64,000 nt of DNA from Citrobacter sp. FP75 (GTDB taxonomy: Bacteria > Pseudomonadota > Gammaproteobacteria > Enterobacterales > Enterobacteriaceae). Shown here piece after piece: positions 43,504 to 53,135 of this stretch (positions are counted from its first letter, which is position 1; every line of letters begins with the position of its first letter). A program made the position numbers and the translations under genes. Location of the stretch: positions 186,001 through 250,000 of the forward strand of contig NZ_JAFDOE010000002.1 of NCBI RefSeq assembly GCF_018342065.1. The letters are read 5' to 3'. Under the pieces are notes generated by a model that had not been told where the DNA came from, did no database searches, and saw only the letters and a list, made by a program, of their open reading frames with translations.

Positions 43504-46050
43504 TTATTCACATGGCAGCAGTAACGTTGATTCGTCCATATTGCCTGGTAATACCGTCGGCAAAGTAATGGTGCACTGTTTTTCACCGTCCCAGTTGACG
43601 CTCATTTTTATACCGGGTTCTATACCAGATAACCAAACGCTGCCTTCTTCGCTCACCAGACCTGTTTGCACACTATCTTCATTGAGCACGGTTGAACCAA
43701 AAGGTGGCGCTGAACCATCAGCCATTTTGATCACCGCCATCGCTTTTTGCCCGGCAAGAATGCCGAATTTCCGGTAGCCAATCGCGCCTTCGGTTAGTGT
43801 GCCCTCGACCACTGAACGTGTCGCTTCGACATTGTTACCGAGATTATCCAGATCGATGGAGATGTCACTTCGGTAGTAACTACTCACATCGCTGACAACG
43901 GCTTTACCAAACATATTGGAGCTTGAAATTCCGCTATAGCCTCTGACAGGAACATCTGCTACGCCACCGGTATCAACCAGCATTCGCGTACCGCCCGTCG
44001 AATTGACCCGGTGTACTGCTGCGCCCTTTGTCGTGGCGGTCATGCCGCCGCGCATAGAGAAGCCGAGGGCGCTATATTGACTACCCTGCACGTTGGCTGT
44101 GGCGGTCAGTTCTGTGTTGTCACCCTGATGGGTTAAATACGCCCCAGCAGATTCGCCACCGGTGCTATTCATGCCTGCCGTCAATCGGTACGTATTATTT
44201 TCATTGATGCTATTGTAATAACCTACCGTATGGCTCTGGTTTTTCTTGTTAATTTGCGTGTCGTAGCTTAAGGAACCTCCCCCCCAAGGGAGTGAAAATC
44301 CCAGGTAAAAACCGTCCTCGTTTTTGCCGTCGTATTTCGTCCGGTAAGCTGTCGCGGTGACGCTCACGTTGCGAAGTTCACCCAAATCAAAGTTATGTGC
44401 AATGTTCAGAGTATAGGTATCGTTTGTGGGGCGATTCCAATAGGTCTGGTGGTTATAAGTCAAATACGCGGTTGTACGCAGAGCCTCGAATTGTTGGTTG
44501 AATGTCAGCGTGTATAACTCTTTGCCGCTGCCAATACCTGAGCCGTCTTTATTGTATTGTTGCGCGTCGAGGTACTGCGACATCGTCATAAAATCGCGTT
44601 CAGAGAATCGATACCCAGCGAACGTGACCTGGCTGTTGGTTTCGTCAAAGCGTTTTGAATAGCTCAGGCGATAAGACCCGCCTTTTTTGGTCGTCTCGTC
44701 TGACAGCACCGCCCTGGATTGCGTAACATCTACTGACACAGCCCCCAGAGCCAGAAGATCTCGGCCTACACCTGCTGCAATCGCAGTGTAATCGCCGGAA
44801 CTTAGCGCGCCGCTATACAGCGACCAACCGTTGTCGATCCCCCAGGAAAACTCACCCGTGACAAAGGTTTCGTGGCGAGCATGGTGGTCGTAATCTGAAG
44901 GTTGACCTGCGGCTAATTTAAAACGAACCATGCCTGGGCGCGTCAGATAAGGGATGTTGGCTGTATCAAGCTGGAATGTTTGAACTGAGCCATCCTGCTC
45001 CTGTACTTTTACATCCAGCTTACCGCTGACGGCATTGTTTAAGTCCTGAATTCGAAAAGGACCGGCGGCAACCGTGGTTTCGTACAGGACTCTTCCCTGT
45101 TGGCTGATGGTGACTTTGGCGTTTGTTTTGGCAATACCTGTGACTTCCGGTGCATAACCGCGCAGATTAGGCGGCAACATATTGTCGTCGGAAACCAGGC
45201 TACCACCGACATAGCGGAAACTATCAAACATTCCGGTATCCAGATAGTTCTCACCCAGCGTTAATCGGGAACGCAACGCATTGATAGAACGATAGATATA
45301 ATATCGGTTCCAGTCCCAGTTTTTTTGCTGTTCGGATTCCCCACCCGCCAGACGCTGATATTGCGCCTGCCAGTCGGCACGTAACCGCCATGCCCCCAGA
45401 TTCATCCCCGCCACCCCAGTACCTGAAACAGACTTTGAATCTGCTCCTTTCTCGGCGTTTTGCTTCACGACCTGGCTATTAAGGTTATAGTCGAACATTA
45501 CTCCAGGAATGCCGTCATCCCAGCGAGAGGGGGGATCCCAGTTTTCCGCGGTATATTCTAAATAGGCCTGCGGCAGATTAATGTATAATGTGCTGGCACT
45601 GAGGTCGCCGCGTATTACCATCCCTTTCAGGTCTGCTTCATTCAGACACTGCCCGTTATTCCACCAGGTAAGTGATTTTTCGATGTCCTCTTTTAACCCT
45701 AGCTGGGAGACAATTTCTGGAGTTAAGCAGGCGACGCTCTCTTTAGGGTCATTATCAGGGGCTAAAAAAACAACCTTTTTATCCTGCAGGGTGCTTTTGT
45801 TAATCTTTATCGCCAGTGAATACTCGCCTGGCATAATGTAACCCGCCCGAGAGAACTGCTCTAAGTTAATATTCTTACGGTCTTCAACATCCATAATGTC
45901 GGTGTTAAATTCAATGGGCGTCTCTTTCGCATTGACGGCATGAGGTAAACTTCCCATGCCGAGAGCAAACAATATTCCCAAGGCGACAGGGCGTAAACGA
46001 CACCCTGATGTAATCTTGTGACCAAGAATCTGGTTATTGAGCTGCAACAT
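43504..46050 (-). CDS. Fimbrial outer-membrane usher (PapC-like)
   Basis: An 848-residue usher. After the signal peptide comes the N-terminal chaperone-binding domain (IEFNTDIMDVEDRKNINLEQ). The 24-strand barrel follows, with the family signature FRIQDLNNAVSGKLDVKV. The plug domain and C-terminal domains come next (CTITLPTVLPGNMDESTLLLPCE at the end, split here by Cys residues as in PapC). It secretes and assembles the pilins of this locus. GGGGGAAAGG precedes the ATG. Confidence 0.94.
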   Translation of the reverse strand: MLQLNNQILGHKITSGCRLRPVALGILFALGMGSLPHAVNAKETPIEFNTDIMDVEDRKNINLEQFSRAGYIMPGEYSLAIKINKSTLQDKKVVFLAPDNDPKESVACLTPEIVSQLGLKEDIEKSLTWWNNGQCLNEADLKGMVIRGDLSASTLYINLPQAYLEYTAENWDPPSRWDDGIPGVMFDYNLNSQVVKQNAEKGADSKSVSGTGVAGMNLGAWRLRADWQAQYQRLAGGESEQQKNWDWNRYYIYRSINALRSRLTLGENYLDTGMFDSFRYVGGSLVSDDNMLPPNLRGYAPEVTGIAKTNAKVTISQQGRVLYETTVAAGPFRIQDLNNAVSGKLDVKVQEQDGSVQTFQLDTANIPYLTRPGMVRFKLAAGQPSDYDHHARHETFVTGEFSWGIDNGWSLYSGALSSGDYTAIAAGVGRDLLALGAVSVDVTQSRAVLSDETTKKGGSYRLSYSKRFDETNSQVTFAGYRFSERDFMTMSQYLDAQQYNKDGSGIGSGKELYTLTFNQQFEALRTTAYLTYNHQTYWNRPTNDTYTLNIAHNFDLGELRNVSVTATAYRTKYDGKNEDGFYLGFSLPWGGGSLSYDTQINKKNQSHTVGYYNSINENNTYRLTAGMNSTGGESAGAYLTHQGDNTELTATANVQGSQYSALGFSMRGGMTATTKGAAVHRVNSTGGTRMLVDTGGVADVPVRGYSGISSSNMFGKAVVSDVSSYYRSDISIDLDNLGNNVEATRSVVEGTLTEGAIGYRKFGILAGQKAMAVIKMADGSAPPFGSTVLNEDSVQTGLVSEEGSVWLSGIEPGIKMSVNWDGEKQCTITLPTVLPGNMDESTLLLPCE

Positions 46051-46070
46051 CCTTTCCCCCGGTCAATCAC

Positions 46071-46598
46071 TCAGAAATAATCAATCTTGAATCTAATAAA
46101 CGCATCATATTCACCGGCTTCAAGACGGGATTTATCGCCTACTAAACGAAGTTTGTAGCCAAGCAGCATGCTTCCGGCTTTTAATGACTGTGGTTGCATG
46201 GCTTGTCCAGGGATAGCGACAATGCCTTCTTTATCAGATATTTTTAGCCCGATCCCTTTCGCGCCGCCGTTGACACTGAACAGCCCATCCCCAGTGGTGG
46301 GGCCATCAAACGTAATACGAAACGAGCTCCAGTCTGGGCGGGGCTGGAGGTCGGGTGTTAACGAACAGTTCGAGAGCTTTATATTGAAAGGGATAGCAAA
46401 ACTTTCACTATCACGGATCATTGTGCCAATGGAGATGGCTTCTATTTCAATCAGCTGGCGCTGGCTGCCTACGTCAATAGCACAGGCGGCATCCATAATA
46501 CTTCCTTGCATATTAAGTCTACCTCGCCCTTGATCGTCAGCAGATACGGCCCGATAACTCATGAGCAGCAGCATTAATATGCAAAGATAATCTTTCAT
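46071..46598 (-). CDS. Fimbrial subunit, PapH-like position
   Basis: A 175-residue pilin-like protein with a signal peptide (YLCILMLLLMSYRAVSA), a Cys pair (DAACAIDV, LSNCSLT) and a C-terminal strand (YDAFIRFKIDYF). It sits between the major pilin and the usher, as papH does in the pap operon, where the product anchors the finished pilus. The assignment rests on position and subunit type. Confidence 0.8.
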   Translation of the reverse strand: MKDYLCILMLLLMSYRAVSADDQGRGRLNMQGSIMDAACAIDVGSQRQLIEIEAISIGTMIRDSESFAIPFNIKLSNCSLTPDLQPRPDWSSFRITFDGPTTGDGLFSVNGGAKGIGLKISDKEGIVAIPGQAMQPQSLKAGSMLLGYKLRLVGDKSRLEAGEYDAFIRFKIDYF

Positions 46599-46657
46599 TG
46601 ATTGCTCCGTTTAAGGTAAATATAAAGCGCCCTCCTTTAGAAGAGCGCTTTTATTAT

Positions 46658-47203
46658 TTACTTATAATCCATTACGAAGTTTGCAACGGACTGGAATGCA
46701 CCGACCACGATATTACTGTTCGTTGAACCCTGTACGAATGCTTTAAACTCCAGCAGGTTGTCGCCAACCGCCAGTTTCATTTCTTTAGATGGGGTATTCG
46801 GTATTACTGCATTACCACCGATATCCATGATACCGATAGCCGCGCCGCTACCGACACCGGTAATCGCCATGGCTTTATCCAGGCCATCAGTCGCAGAACC
46901 CGCGATACCGTTGAAAGAGACAGTAGCCGCACCATTGTTCAGGTTTGCTGGATCACAGTCATGCAGTTGGATGCTGAAATCAACAGGCGTAGATTTGCCG
47001 CCAGCTTCAAGCTGATGTTTTGCAATGGCACCCATTTGAATTGTCTGATAGATACTTTTGGCATCAATTGAACACGCTGCTTCAATGATGGTGCCTTCAA
47101 AGGTAATTTTACCCTGACCCTGGCTAGTTGCTGCATTTGCAGCGCCTGCAGCCATTGCTGATGCCATAGCTACCGCCAATGCGATCTTCTTAAGATTCAT
47201 CAT
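46658..47203 (-). CDS. Fimbrial major subunit
   Basis: A 181-residue major pilin: signal peptide (IALAVAMASAMAAGAANA), small mature domain rich in Ala, Gly and Ser, Cys pair (EAACSIDAK, HDCDPANL) and the canonical C-terminal strand (QSVANFVMDYK). It is the first gene of the minus-strand fimbrial operon, preceded by an AT-rich region. If the PglL-like enzyme glycosylates pilins, this abundant Ser/Thr-containing subunit is the first candidate. Translation could begin at either of two adjacent ATG codons. Confidence 0.88.
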   Translation of the reverse strand: MMNLKKIALAVAMASAMAAGAANAATSQGQGKITFEGTIIEAACSIDAKSIYQTIQMGAIAKHQLEAGGKSTPVDFSIQLHDCDPANLNNGAATVSFNGIAGSATDGLDKAMAITGVGSGAAIGIMDIGGNAVIPNTPSKEMKLAVGDNLLEFKAFVQGSTNSNIVVGAFQSVANFVMDYK

Positions 47204-47713
47204 TATTTGTTTTCCGTTATTGCTGATTTAGATTAATAAGGACCCAGAGCGAATCACATTTATGCGCCGTTTAAGAAATGCCCTACCTGATAGAGTAAAA
47301 TATTCCTGGAGCAAAATAAGAAAAGTTCCTAGTCCGAGGAGATTCTCATCCTAAAGGTTAGGAGGTGTCAAACCAGGTAATTAGTGAAGATTATTTCTGA
47401 AGTCGTGATTTTTTATTTTTGTTTTTGTTTACAAAAAAACAACGCTTTCTTTCCATTTTTATATCTCTGCTCATGAAAACATTGGTTTATTTATCTATTC
47501 GATATTATTGAGATATTGGTAAAAATGTTGCGATGATGTTTTTTGATTAAGATAATGTGCAATTATTTTTTTGTTTTCCGTTGTGTGTTTTTAGTTGAAA
47601 AAGAGTATTCATAATGCGCTTTTAGGATTTTAAACAAGAAAATAAGCGGTGAGTTTTATAATATAAAAAGTTAGCGTGGTAATGGTATTTTTTGTGATTA
47701 TTGTATCTATATG
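47204..47713. other. AT-rich upstream region of the fimbria-glycan operon
   Basis: A strongly AT-rich, non-coding 510-bp stretch with long T and A tracts. It must contain the promoter of the major pilin operon. Such composition favours H-NS binding, but no specific sites can be named. Confidence 0.5.
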
Positions 47714-48010
47714 TTAGCAAGGTAAACTAATGGCTGCTAATCTTACCGAGACTGCTTTGCAGTCAGGCGTTCGCGTTGCCTCAAACATGACCAGGAACAG
47801 AAATGTCGTGTTCAGGTCTGAAATTGGCCCGGAGAAGACCAAATGAATGTAGTTTCTGAAACCACTGAGCGTCGTTGATATTAGTACTGCGACCGGGAAT
47901 ATTTTTTCGTCTCTGGCATTAACGAGGAGCACATTAAAACCCGCTGCATCAAGGATCTCAAAAGCAGGAAACCAGTAAACGCCGGCAGCATGAAACGCCG
48001 TAGTCATGCG
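47714..48010 (-). pseudogene. IS110-family transposase remnant
   Basis: Read on the minus strand, AAGVYWFPAFEILDAAGFNV and LLVNARDEK match the IS110/IS1111 transposase segment STGVYW...LFE.L...GF.V.LVNAR. The downstream part GLLRANFRPEHDIS, also typical, lies in a different frame, so the gene is frameshifted. The 5' and 3' parts are missing. It is a decayed insertion sequence between two divergent fimbrial operons. Confidence 0.75.
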
Positions 48011-48180
48011 GTACTGGCTGACATCGAAATATCTGCCGCAAGCACAATGTTGTTGGGCGGTGCTTTGGCCGTCTGAAAGAATGCCGCCGCATCACAACAC
48101 GTTATGACAAAACGGCGAGAAGTTATCTGGGATGGTGAAACTGGGCTGCATCCGGCTCTTTTATCAACGGTTATGCAATT

Positions 48181-48338
48181 AAGGGACACTGCCTTGTGTT
48201 ATACATATACCAGAGTCAGTGCTGTCGGGCTTAACTGCCAACGAAGTCCCATTATTCATCAAGTTCGCAGATGAAGGCCACATCAGCATGATGTGACTGA
48301 CGAAGACGTTATTCGCTTCAGCGAGGGTGTATTAGAGT
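48181..48338 (-). pseudogene. IS1-family InsB remnant
   Basis: The minus strand encodes HADVAFICELDE-stop-WDFVGS-stop-ARQH-stop-LWYMYNT. This matches the IS1-type InsB pattern (E.DEQW.FV.SK..Q.WL.YA) but is broken by three stop codons. It follows the InsA remnant in the normal order. Confidence 0.7.
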
Positions 48339-48515
48339 TCAGATAACGCTGTTAATGCCAATTTTCAGCACGCTTGCCGTATCCAGAATGCCAGCGTCGT
48401 TGAAAGCCATTTCGGTAATGTACTCTTTCACATCGGTTTTATTGGCTTCATAAGTATAAGTGAACAGAAATACCCGATGACATTCACGGTACTGAAACGG
48501 TCGCGACATTTAGGG
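48339..48515 (-). pseudogene. IS1-family InsA remnant
   Basis: On the minus strand QYRECHRVFLFTYTYEANKT and TASVLKIGINSVI correspond to the zinc-finger/helix-turn-helix part of IS1 InsA (RYRC..C..TFQL.YTY.A and ..TARVL.IG.NTV). The start of the gene is missing and the C-terminus is truncated by an early stop. Confidence 0.75.
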
Positions 48516-48713
48516 TTCTACCCATGCCGGTAAACCAGAGTAGACTGACAGCGGAGGCAATAAACGGTGATAATGGCCACAGATGCACCTTAAAAATCCT
48601 TATTATTCATGACGTCTCAACTAATTGTAAATACCACCAGGTTTCGTTACACGATCATATTTAATTCTGCCAGATTACGTTTTATTAAATTTCACTTAAT
48701 CATATTAATGGCC

Positions 48714-48750
48714 CCACTAAATACATGCACTCGGTGAATGTATTTAGTGG
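48714..48750. terminator. Strong inverted repeat before the second fimbrial operon
   Basis: CCACTAAATACAT/ATGTATTTAGTGG forms a perfect 13-bp stem with an 11-nt loop, followed by TAAGTTATTTTTT. It looks like a rho-independent terminator that would insulate the fimbrial promoter from the IS debris. The remaining 260 bp up to the pilin start is AT-rich and non-coding and must contain the operon's promoter. Confidence 0.6.
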
Positions 48751-49012
48751 TAAGTTATTTTTTAACTCGCAATTGATATCGAATATTCAAGGCGTTACGT
48801 GGGAGTTGCGCCGTGAGTCAGTTCCAGACTATTAGTTATATAATTATCGTATGAATCGTATCGTCAAGCCACTGAGGGAAAATGAACATTTGCGTATCTT
48901 ACAAAATAAATATTAGTGTGTAATAATTACCTCGTATTAGTGATCATTAATATTATTATCGTATTTCTGTGGAAAAACTATTTAATTTTAAATTTGGTAT
49001 AAGGATGTAATT

Positions 49013-49618
49013 TTGAAACAAATCAATAAGATTGTTCTTGCCGCATGTTTATCTGCTGTAACCGCTTCAACTATGGCTGCAGAAGCAGGGAAGGTCGCAT
49101 TTCATGGTCAACTGACGGATGGAACATGTGAAGTCTCCGTCGTGGATACGGGCAATAACAATGGCAGCGGCTCTAAAGCTTATGATCGTGATGGCATGGT
49201 TTTTTTGCCAACAACTAAAAAAGCCGTAGTTGCGGCGTTGAATGCTTCTGCTCCGGGCGCAGGCGCTGAGAAGTTCCAGATTAAAATGGACTGCTCGAAA
49301 GCAACGGGCACCGTAGGAACGAATGCCAAACTGGCTCTGTTCTCGCCAATTCAGGATATCGACGGCTCATTAAAGAACAATTATCAGGGCAATGCCGTAG
49401 GTGCCAAAAACGTGAATATCGCTATTCACAATGCCGACACCACTGATGATCAGGTTATTGTGGGCACTGATATTATTACTCAACCGTTCGATACTACCAC
49501 GAAAGTGGCTACATTCACTCTGCAGGCGTCATATGTGCTAGCGCAAGGTAAGGCAGCAACTGATGCCGAAGCGGGCCTGATTGACTCTTTGACTCAGTAC
49601 ACTATTGATTATCAATAA
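49013..49618 (+). CDS. Fimbrial major subunit of the second operon
   Basis: A 201-residue pilin. The start is a TTG (encoding MKQINKIVLAACLSAVTAST) with AAGGATG at ribosome-binding distance; no ATG fits. The signal peptide is cleaved near TMAAEAG. The Cys pair (TDGTCEVSV, KMDCSKAT) and C-terminal strand (SLTQYTIDYQ) are typical. First gene of a plus-strand operon pilin-chaperone-usher-pilin-pilin-adhesin. Confidence 0.88.
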   Translation: MKQINKIVLAACLSAVTASTMAAEAGKVAFHGQLTDGTCEVSVVDTGNNNGSGSKAYDRDGMVFLPTTKKAVVAALNASAPGAGAEKFQIKMDCSKATGTVGTNAKLALFSPIQDIDGSLKNNYQGNAVGAKNVNIAIHNADTTDDQVIVGTDIITQPFDTTTKVATFTLQASYVLAQGKAATDAEAGLIDSLTQYTIDYQ

Positions 49619-49711
49619 TATTGCGTCTGGCCGTATTGTTTAACTGAACGCTACGGACAATAGACCAGATGTTTATTGTCCGTAACTATTTTATTCGTTA
49701 TGAAAGAAATC

Positions 49712-50455
49712 ATGAAATTAAATAAATGGGCATCTATTATTTCGCTCTCCCTGGCAATGCTCTGCTTTAATGCCAGCGCTGATGTCGTGCTTTCAACGAC
49801 GCGAATAATCTATAAGGAAGGCAGCAAAACCGTTAACGTCCGCATGGAAAATCAGGGCAGCAGGCCTTTGTTGATTCAAACGTGGATGGATCGCGGAAAT
49901 AAAGATAGCGACCCTGGCACTATCACTGCGCCCTTTGTCATAACGCCGCCGATCTCACGTATTGATCCTAAACGTGGTCAAACGGTCTCGTTTCTTTACA
50001 GTGGGAGCGAGCCGCTAGCCAAGGACAGAGAAAGCGTCTTTTGGTTTAATGTTCTGGAGATCCCGCCTAAAGTGACGGAGAGTGCGAGAAAGGACGCCAG
50101 CGTCCTGCAAATGGCATTCAGAACGCGTATTAAGCTCTTTTATCGTCCGGAAAGCATTGGTGGTGATTTAGCCGCAGCCAAGGCTATTGAAGTGGTAAAA
50201 TGGTCTACTGGCATTGAAAACGGTAAAGTTATTATCAAAGGGAAAAATGACAGTCCTTTTCATGTTTCCTATGTTTCTGCAAAGATTATCTCAGGCCATA
50301 AAATTATCGATCTGGAAAGCAGCATGATTGCGCCTTTTTCACAAGGGTCGTTTGCGGTCAAAAACAATCAAAGTATCCCGGCAGGGTCGACAATAGAATA
50401 TAACGCAATCAATGATTTTGGTGGAATAGTAAAAGGCAAATCTCCGATATTATAA
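49712..50455 (+). CDS. Periplasmic fimbrial chaperone of the second operon
   Basis: A 248-residue PapD-family chaperone. The signal peptide is MKLNKWASIISLSLAMLCFN followed by ASA. The family signature ESVFWFNVLEIPPK and the TRIKLFYRPE stretch are present. An ATG four codons upstream (49700) is an alternative start; neither has a strong ribosome-binding site. It delivers the subunits of this operon to the usher immediately downstream. Confidence 0.92.
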   Translation: MKLNKWASIISLSLAMLCFNASADVVLSTTRIIYKEGSKTVNVRMENQGSRPLLIQTWMDRGNKDSDPGTITAPFVITPPISRIDPKRGQTVSFLYSGSEPLAKDRESVFWFNVLEIPPKVTESARKDASVLQMAFRTRIKLFYRPESIGGDLAAAKAIEVVKWSTGIENGKVIIKGKNDSPFHVSYVSAKIISGHKIIDLESSMIAPFSQGSFAVKNNQSIPAGSTIEYNAINDFGGIVKGKSPIL

Positions 50456-50483
50456 TAAATTAATTAGATTAAATGGACATTCT

Positions 50484-53132
50484 ATGATCAAAGGGAATCG
50501 TTCACCTGCTTTTGTTTTTAAAAAAAGTTTATTGGTGAGTCTTATATCTTTAATTTGCCAATCTCCGGTTATGGCAAATAATACCTCTGAAAATATCTCT
50601 CCGCCGGTCAGTGAAACCATTGAGTTTGAAAATGGTTTTTTGATGGGTAGCCAGGCTCACAGCCTGGACCTGGGGCGTTTCTCGGAAAGTAACCCAACCT
50701 ATGCGGGAACATACCTCGCGCGGATTTGGATAAATAACCAACCAGCAGGGCAGTTTGATATCGATTTTGTCGATGTGGGTAAAAAAAGTGCGCAAGCCTG
50801 TTTAACCGAGAAGTCACTGAAGCGACTGCGGATTCGTTTACCGGAACAGTCGAGCGAAACGGAAGGCATTTTGAAGCGGCGTGATGATGAGACCGGTGAT
50901 TGTCTGGATCTCGTGAAATTAATACCGCAGTCGGTTGTGCATTTCGATAGCAGCGATCGCCGACTGGATCTGACTATCCCGCAGGTGTGGTTACTCCCCA
51001 CTTATCGCAACTATACCGATCCCTCTCTTTGGGAGAGTGGGATCAATGCGGCAATGATGTCGTATAACGCCAATATTTGGCAGAGCGAAAATAACAATCA
51101 AAACTCAACCAGCTATTATGCTGCGTTGAATCTGGGGGCAAACCTCGGTGCCTGGCATGTTCGCGCCAATGGTAACTATAGCGCGACAGATGAAACCAGC
51201 GGCGAATTTGATTTTCAGAACCGATATATACAACGGGATTTGCTGGGTATTCGGTCACAGCTGGTGCTGGGAGAAACCAACACCACGGGGGAGACATTCG
51301 ATTCTGCCAAAATTAAAGGGATTCGCCTGTACAGTGATTCAAGAATGCTGCCGCCTATCCTGAGTAGCTTTGCCCCTGTGATTCGTGGCGTGGCTTACAG
51401 CAATGCCAAAGTCACCCTTACACAGGGGGGATATAAAATACATGAAACAACCGTTCCCCCGGGGCCGTTTTCTATTGATGACTTCACTCCCTCTGGGTAT
51501 GGCAATGACATTGTGGTCCTGATTGAAGAAGCGGACGGGTCGAAGCGGACGTTTAGCGTTCCCTACAACAGCGTGACCCAGATGTTACGTCCGGGCGTGG
51601 GCCGTTGGGATATTAGTGCAGGGAAAGTGGATAATGATTCCCTGCATGATGAACCGAATATTTTCCAGAGTTCGCTGTACTACGGGTTGAATAACTACTT
51701 TACGGGTTATGGTGGGGTTCAAATTACCGATGAAAATTACTTTGCGGGTATGCTCGGCCTGGGAATGAATACGCCAATCGGCGCGCTATCTTTTGATATT
51801 ACCCACTCGCAGGCGGACATTAAGGGACACGAAACCTACATCGGGCAGAGTTATCGTCTTTCATGGTCCACAATGCTAACTGAGACGGATACGGCGATTT
51901 CGATGGCGGCCTATCGCTACTCGACAAAAAACTATCTGGGGCTCAGCGATGCGATGGAGTTAATTGATGATGCGCATTACCTTAATTTAAATGAGGGTGA
52001 TGACCAAACGATCGATAATTACCAGAGAACCAAAAATCGATTCAATATTAACGTCAACCAACCGCTGGCAATGGCGCAAAAATCGTTGGGTTCCTTATAC
52101 GTTAATGCTTCCTGGTCTGATTACTGGAATGATGAGACGCCGACGAAAGATTATGCTATTGGCTACAGCAATAGCTATAACCTGATCAGCTATAACGTGA
52201 ACGTCATGCGTAGTTATGATTCATGGGGTGAAAAAGACGATAGCATCAGCCTGAGCGTCAATATTCCTTTTAGTGTGTTCAGTAACAATAGCAGCGAGAC
52301 GTCGCAATCAGGCTTCCGTTCCGTAAACGCGACTATGGGCAGTAATTTTAACGATCAGCATCAACTGATGATGAGCTCAAGCGGTAACACCGAATCCGGT
52401 GAGGTCAGTTACGGTATTAACACCAGTCAGAACATGGACAGCGACAGTAAAGATATTACGACGGCGGGTGGTTATATGGCTTGGGAGTCGCCGATTGGCA
52501 CATTGGGCGGTTCCGCATCTTTCAGTAACGATCATGCACGGCAATACTCTTTTAATACTGACGGCGGCTTCATATTACATAGTGAAGGTCTGACATTCAG
52601 CAACAATAGCTTTAGTGATACCGATACGCTGGCGTTAGTCAAAGCGCCCGGCGCGAAAGGTGCGCGTCTCAGTGCGGGTAATAACCAAATTGACCGCTGG
52701 GGCTACGGGGTGGCGACGTCGCTTTCTCCGTATCATGAAAACGATATTGCGATTAATACCTGGTCGCTGGAAAACGATGTTGAATTAAAAAGTACCAGCG
52801 GGGTGGTGATTCCTCGCCAGGGCTCCGTGATGTTATTGAGCTTTGAAACGGACGAAGGGCGATCGGCAATCATTAACCTGGTGCGTGAGGATAAATTCCC
52901 CGTGCCGTTCAGCGCGGAGGTTTTTGATGAGCAAAATAACCCGATCGGCAATGTTGGACAGGGAGGACAGGCTTTTGTCCGTGGCATTAAAGACAAAGGG
53001 CGGTTGGTTATTCGCTGGGGCGAAGGGCGCAATGAACAGTGTCTGGCAAATTATAAAATCCCTGATGCACCTTTGATGCTTAACAAATCGATCGTGTTGA
53101 ATCACGTCGTTTGTCAGATGGGGAGGGATTAG
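50484..53132 (+). CDS. Fimbrial outer-membrane usher of the second operon
   Basis: An 882-residue usher with a signal peptide, an N-terminal chaperone-binding domain (IEFENGFLMGSQAHSLDLGR), the barrel signature region PGPFSIDDFTPSGYGNDIVV, and C-terminal domains ending VLNHVVCQMGRD. It is only distantly similar to the usher at 43.5-46 kb, so the two operons are not recent duplicates. It begins 28 bp after the chaperone. Confidence 0.94.
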   Translation: MIKGNRSPAFVFKKSLLVSLISLICQSPVMANNTSENISPPVSETIEFENGFLMGSQAHSLDLGRFSESNPTYAGTYLARIWINNQPAGQFDIDFVDVGKKSAQACLTEKSLKRLRIRLPEQSSETEGILKRRDDETGDCLDLVKLIPQSVVHFDSSDRRLDLTIPQVWLLPTYRNYTDPSLWESGINAAMMSYNANIWQSENNNQNSTSYYAALNLGANLGAWHVRANGNYSATDETSGEFDFQNRYIQRDLLGIRSQLVLGETNTTGETFDSAKIKGIRLYSDSRMLPPILSSFAPVIRGVAYSNAKVTLTQGGYKIHETTVPPGPFSIDDFTPSGYGNDIVVLIEEADGSKRTFSVPYNSVTQMLRPGVGRWDISAGKVDNDSLHDEPNIFQSSLYYGLNNYFTGYGGVQITDENYFAGMLGLGMNTPIGALSFDITHSQADIKGHETYIGQSYRLSWSTMLTETDTAISMAAYRYSTKNYLGLSDAMELIDDAHYLNLNEGDDQTIDNYQRTKNRFNINVNQPLAMAQKSLGSLYVNASWSDYWNDETPTKDYAIGYSNSYNLISYNVNVMRSYDSWGEKDDSISLSVNIPFSVFSNNSSETSQSGFRSVNATMGSNFNDQHQLMMSSSGNTESGEVSYGINTSQNMDSDSKDITTAGGYMAWESPIGTLGGSASFSNDHARQYSFNTDGGFILHSEGLTFSNNSFSDTDTLALVKAPGAKGARLSAGNNQIDRWGYGVATSLSPYHENDIAINTWSLENDVELKSTSGVVIPRQGSVMLLSFETDEGRSAIINLVREDKFPVPFSAEVFDEQNNPIGNVGQGGQAFVRGIKDKGRLVIRWGEGRNEQCLANYKIPDAPLMLNKSIVLNHVVCQMGRD

Positions 53133-53135
53133 TCC

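Noticed and set aside
47714-48189. Two small minus-strand frames as functional genes
   Set aside because: They are fragments of decayed IS110- and IS1-type transposases with frameshifts, not intact genes.
48714-48750. Invertible phase-variation repeat of a fimbrial promoter
   Set aside because: The two arms are only 11 nt apart and are followed by a T-rich stretch, which fits a terminator. No second distant copy and no fimB/fimE-type recombinase gene is present.
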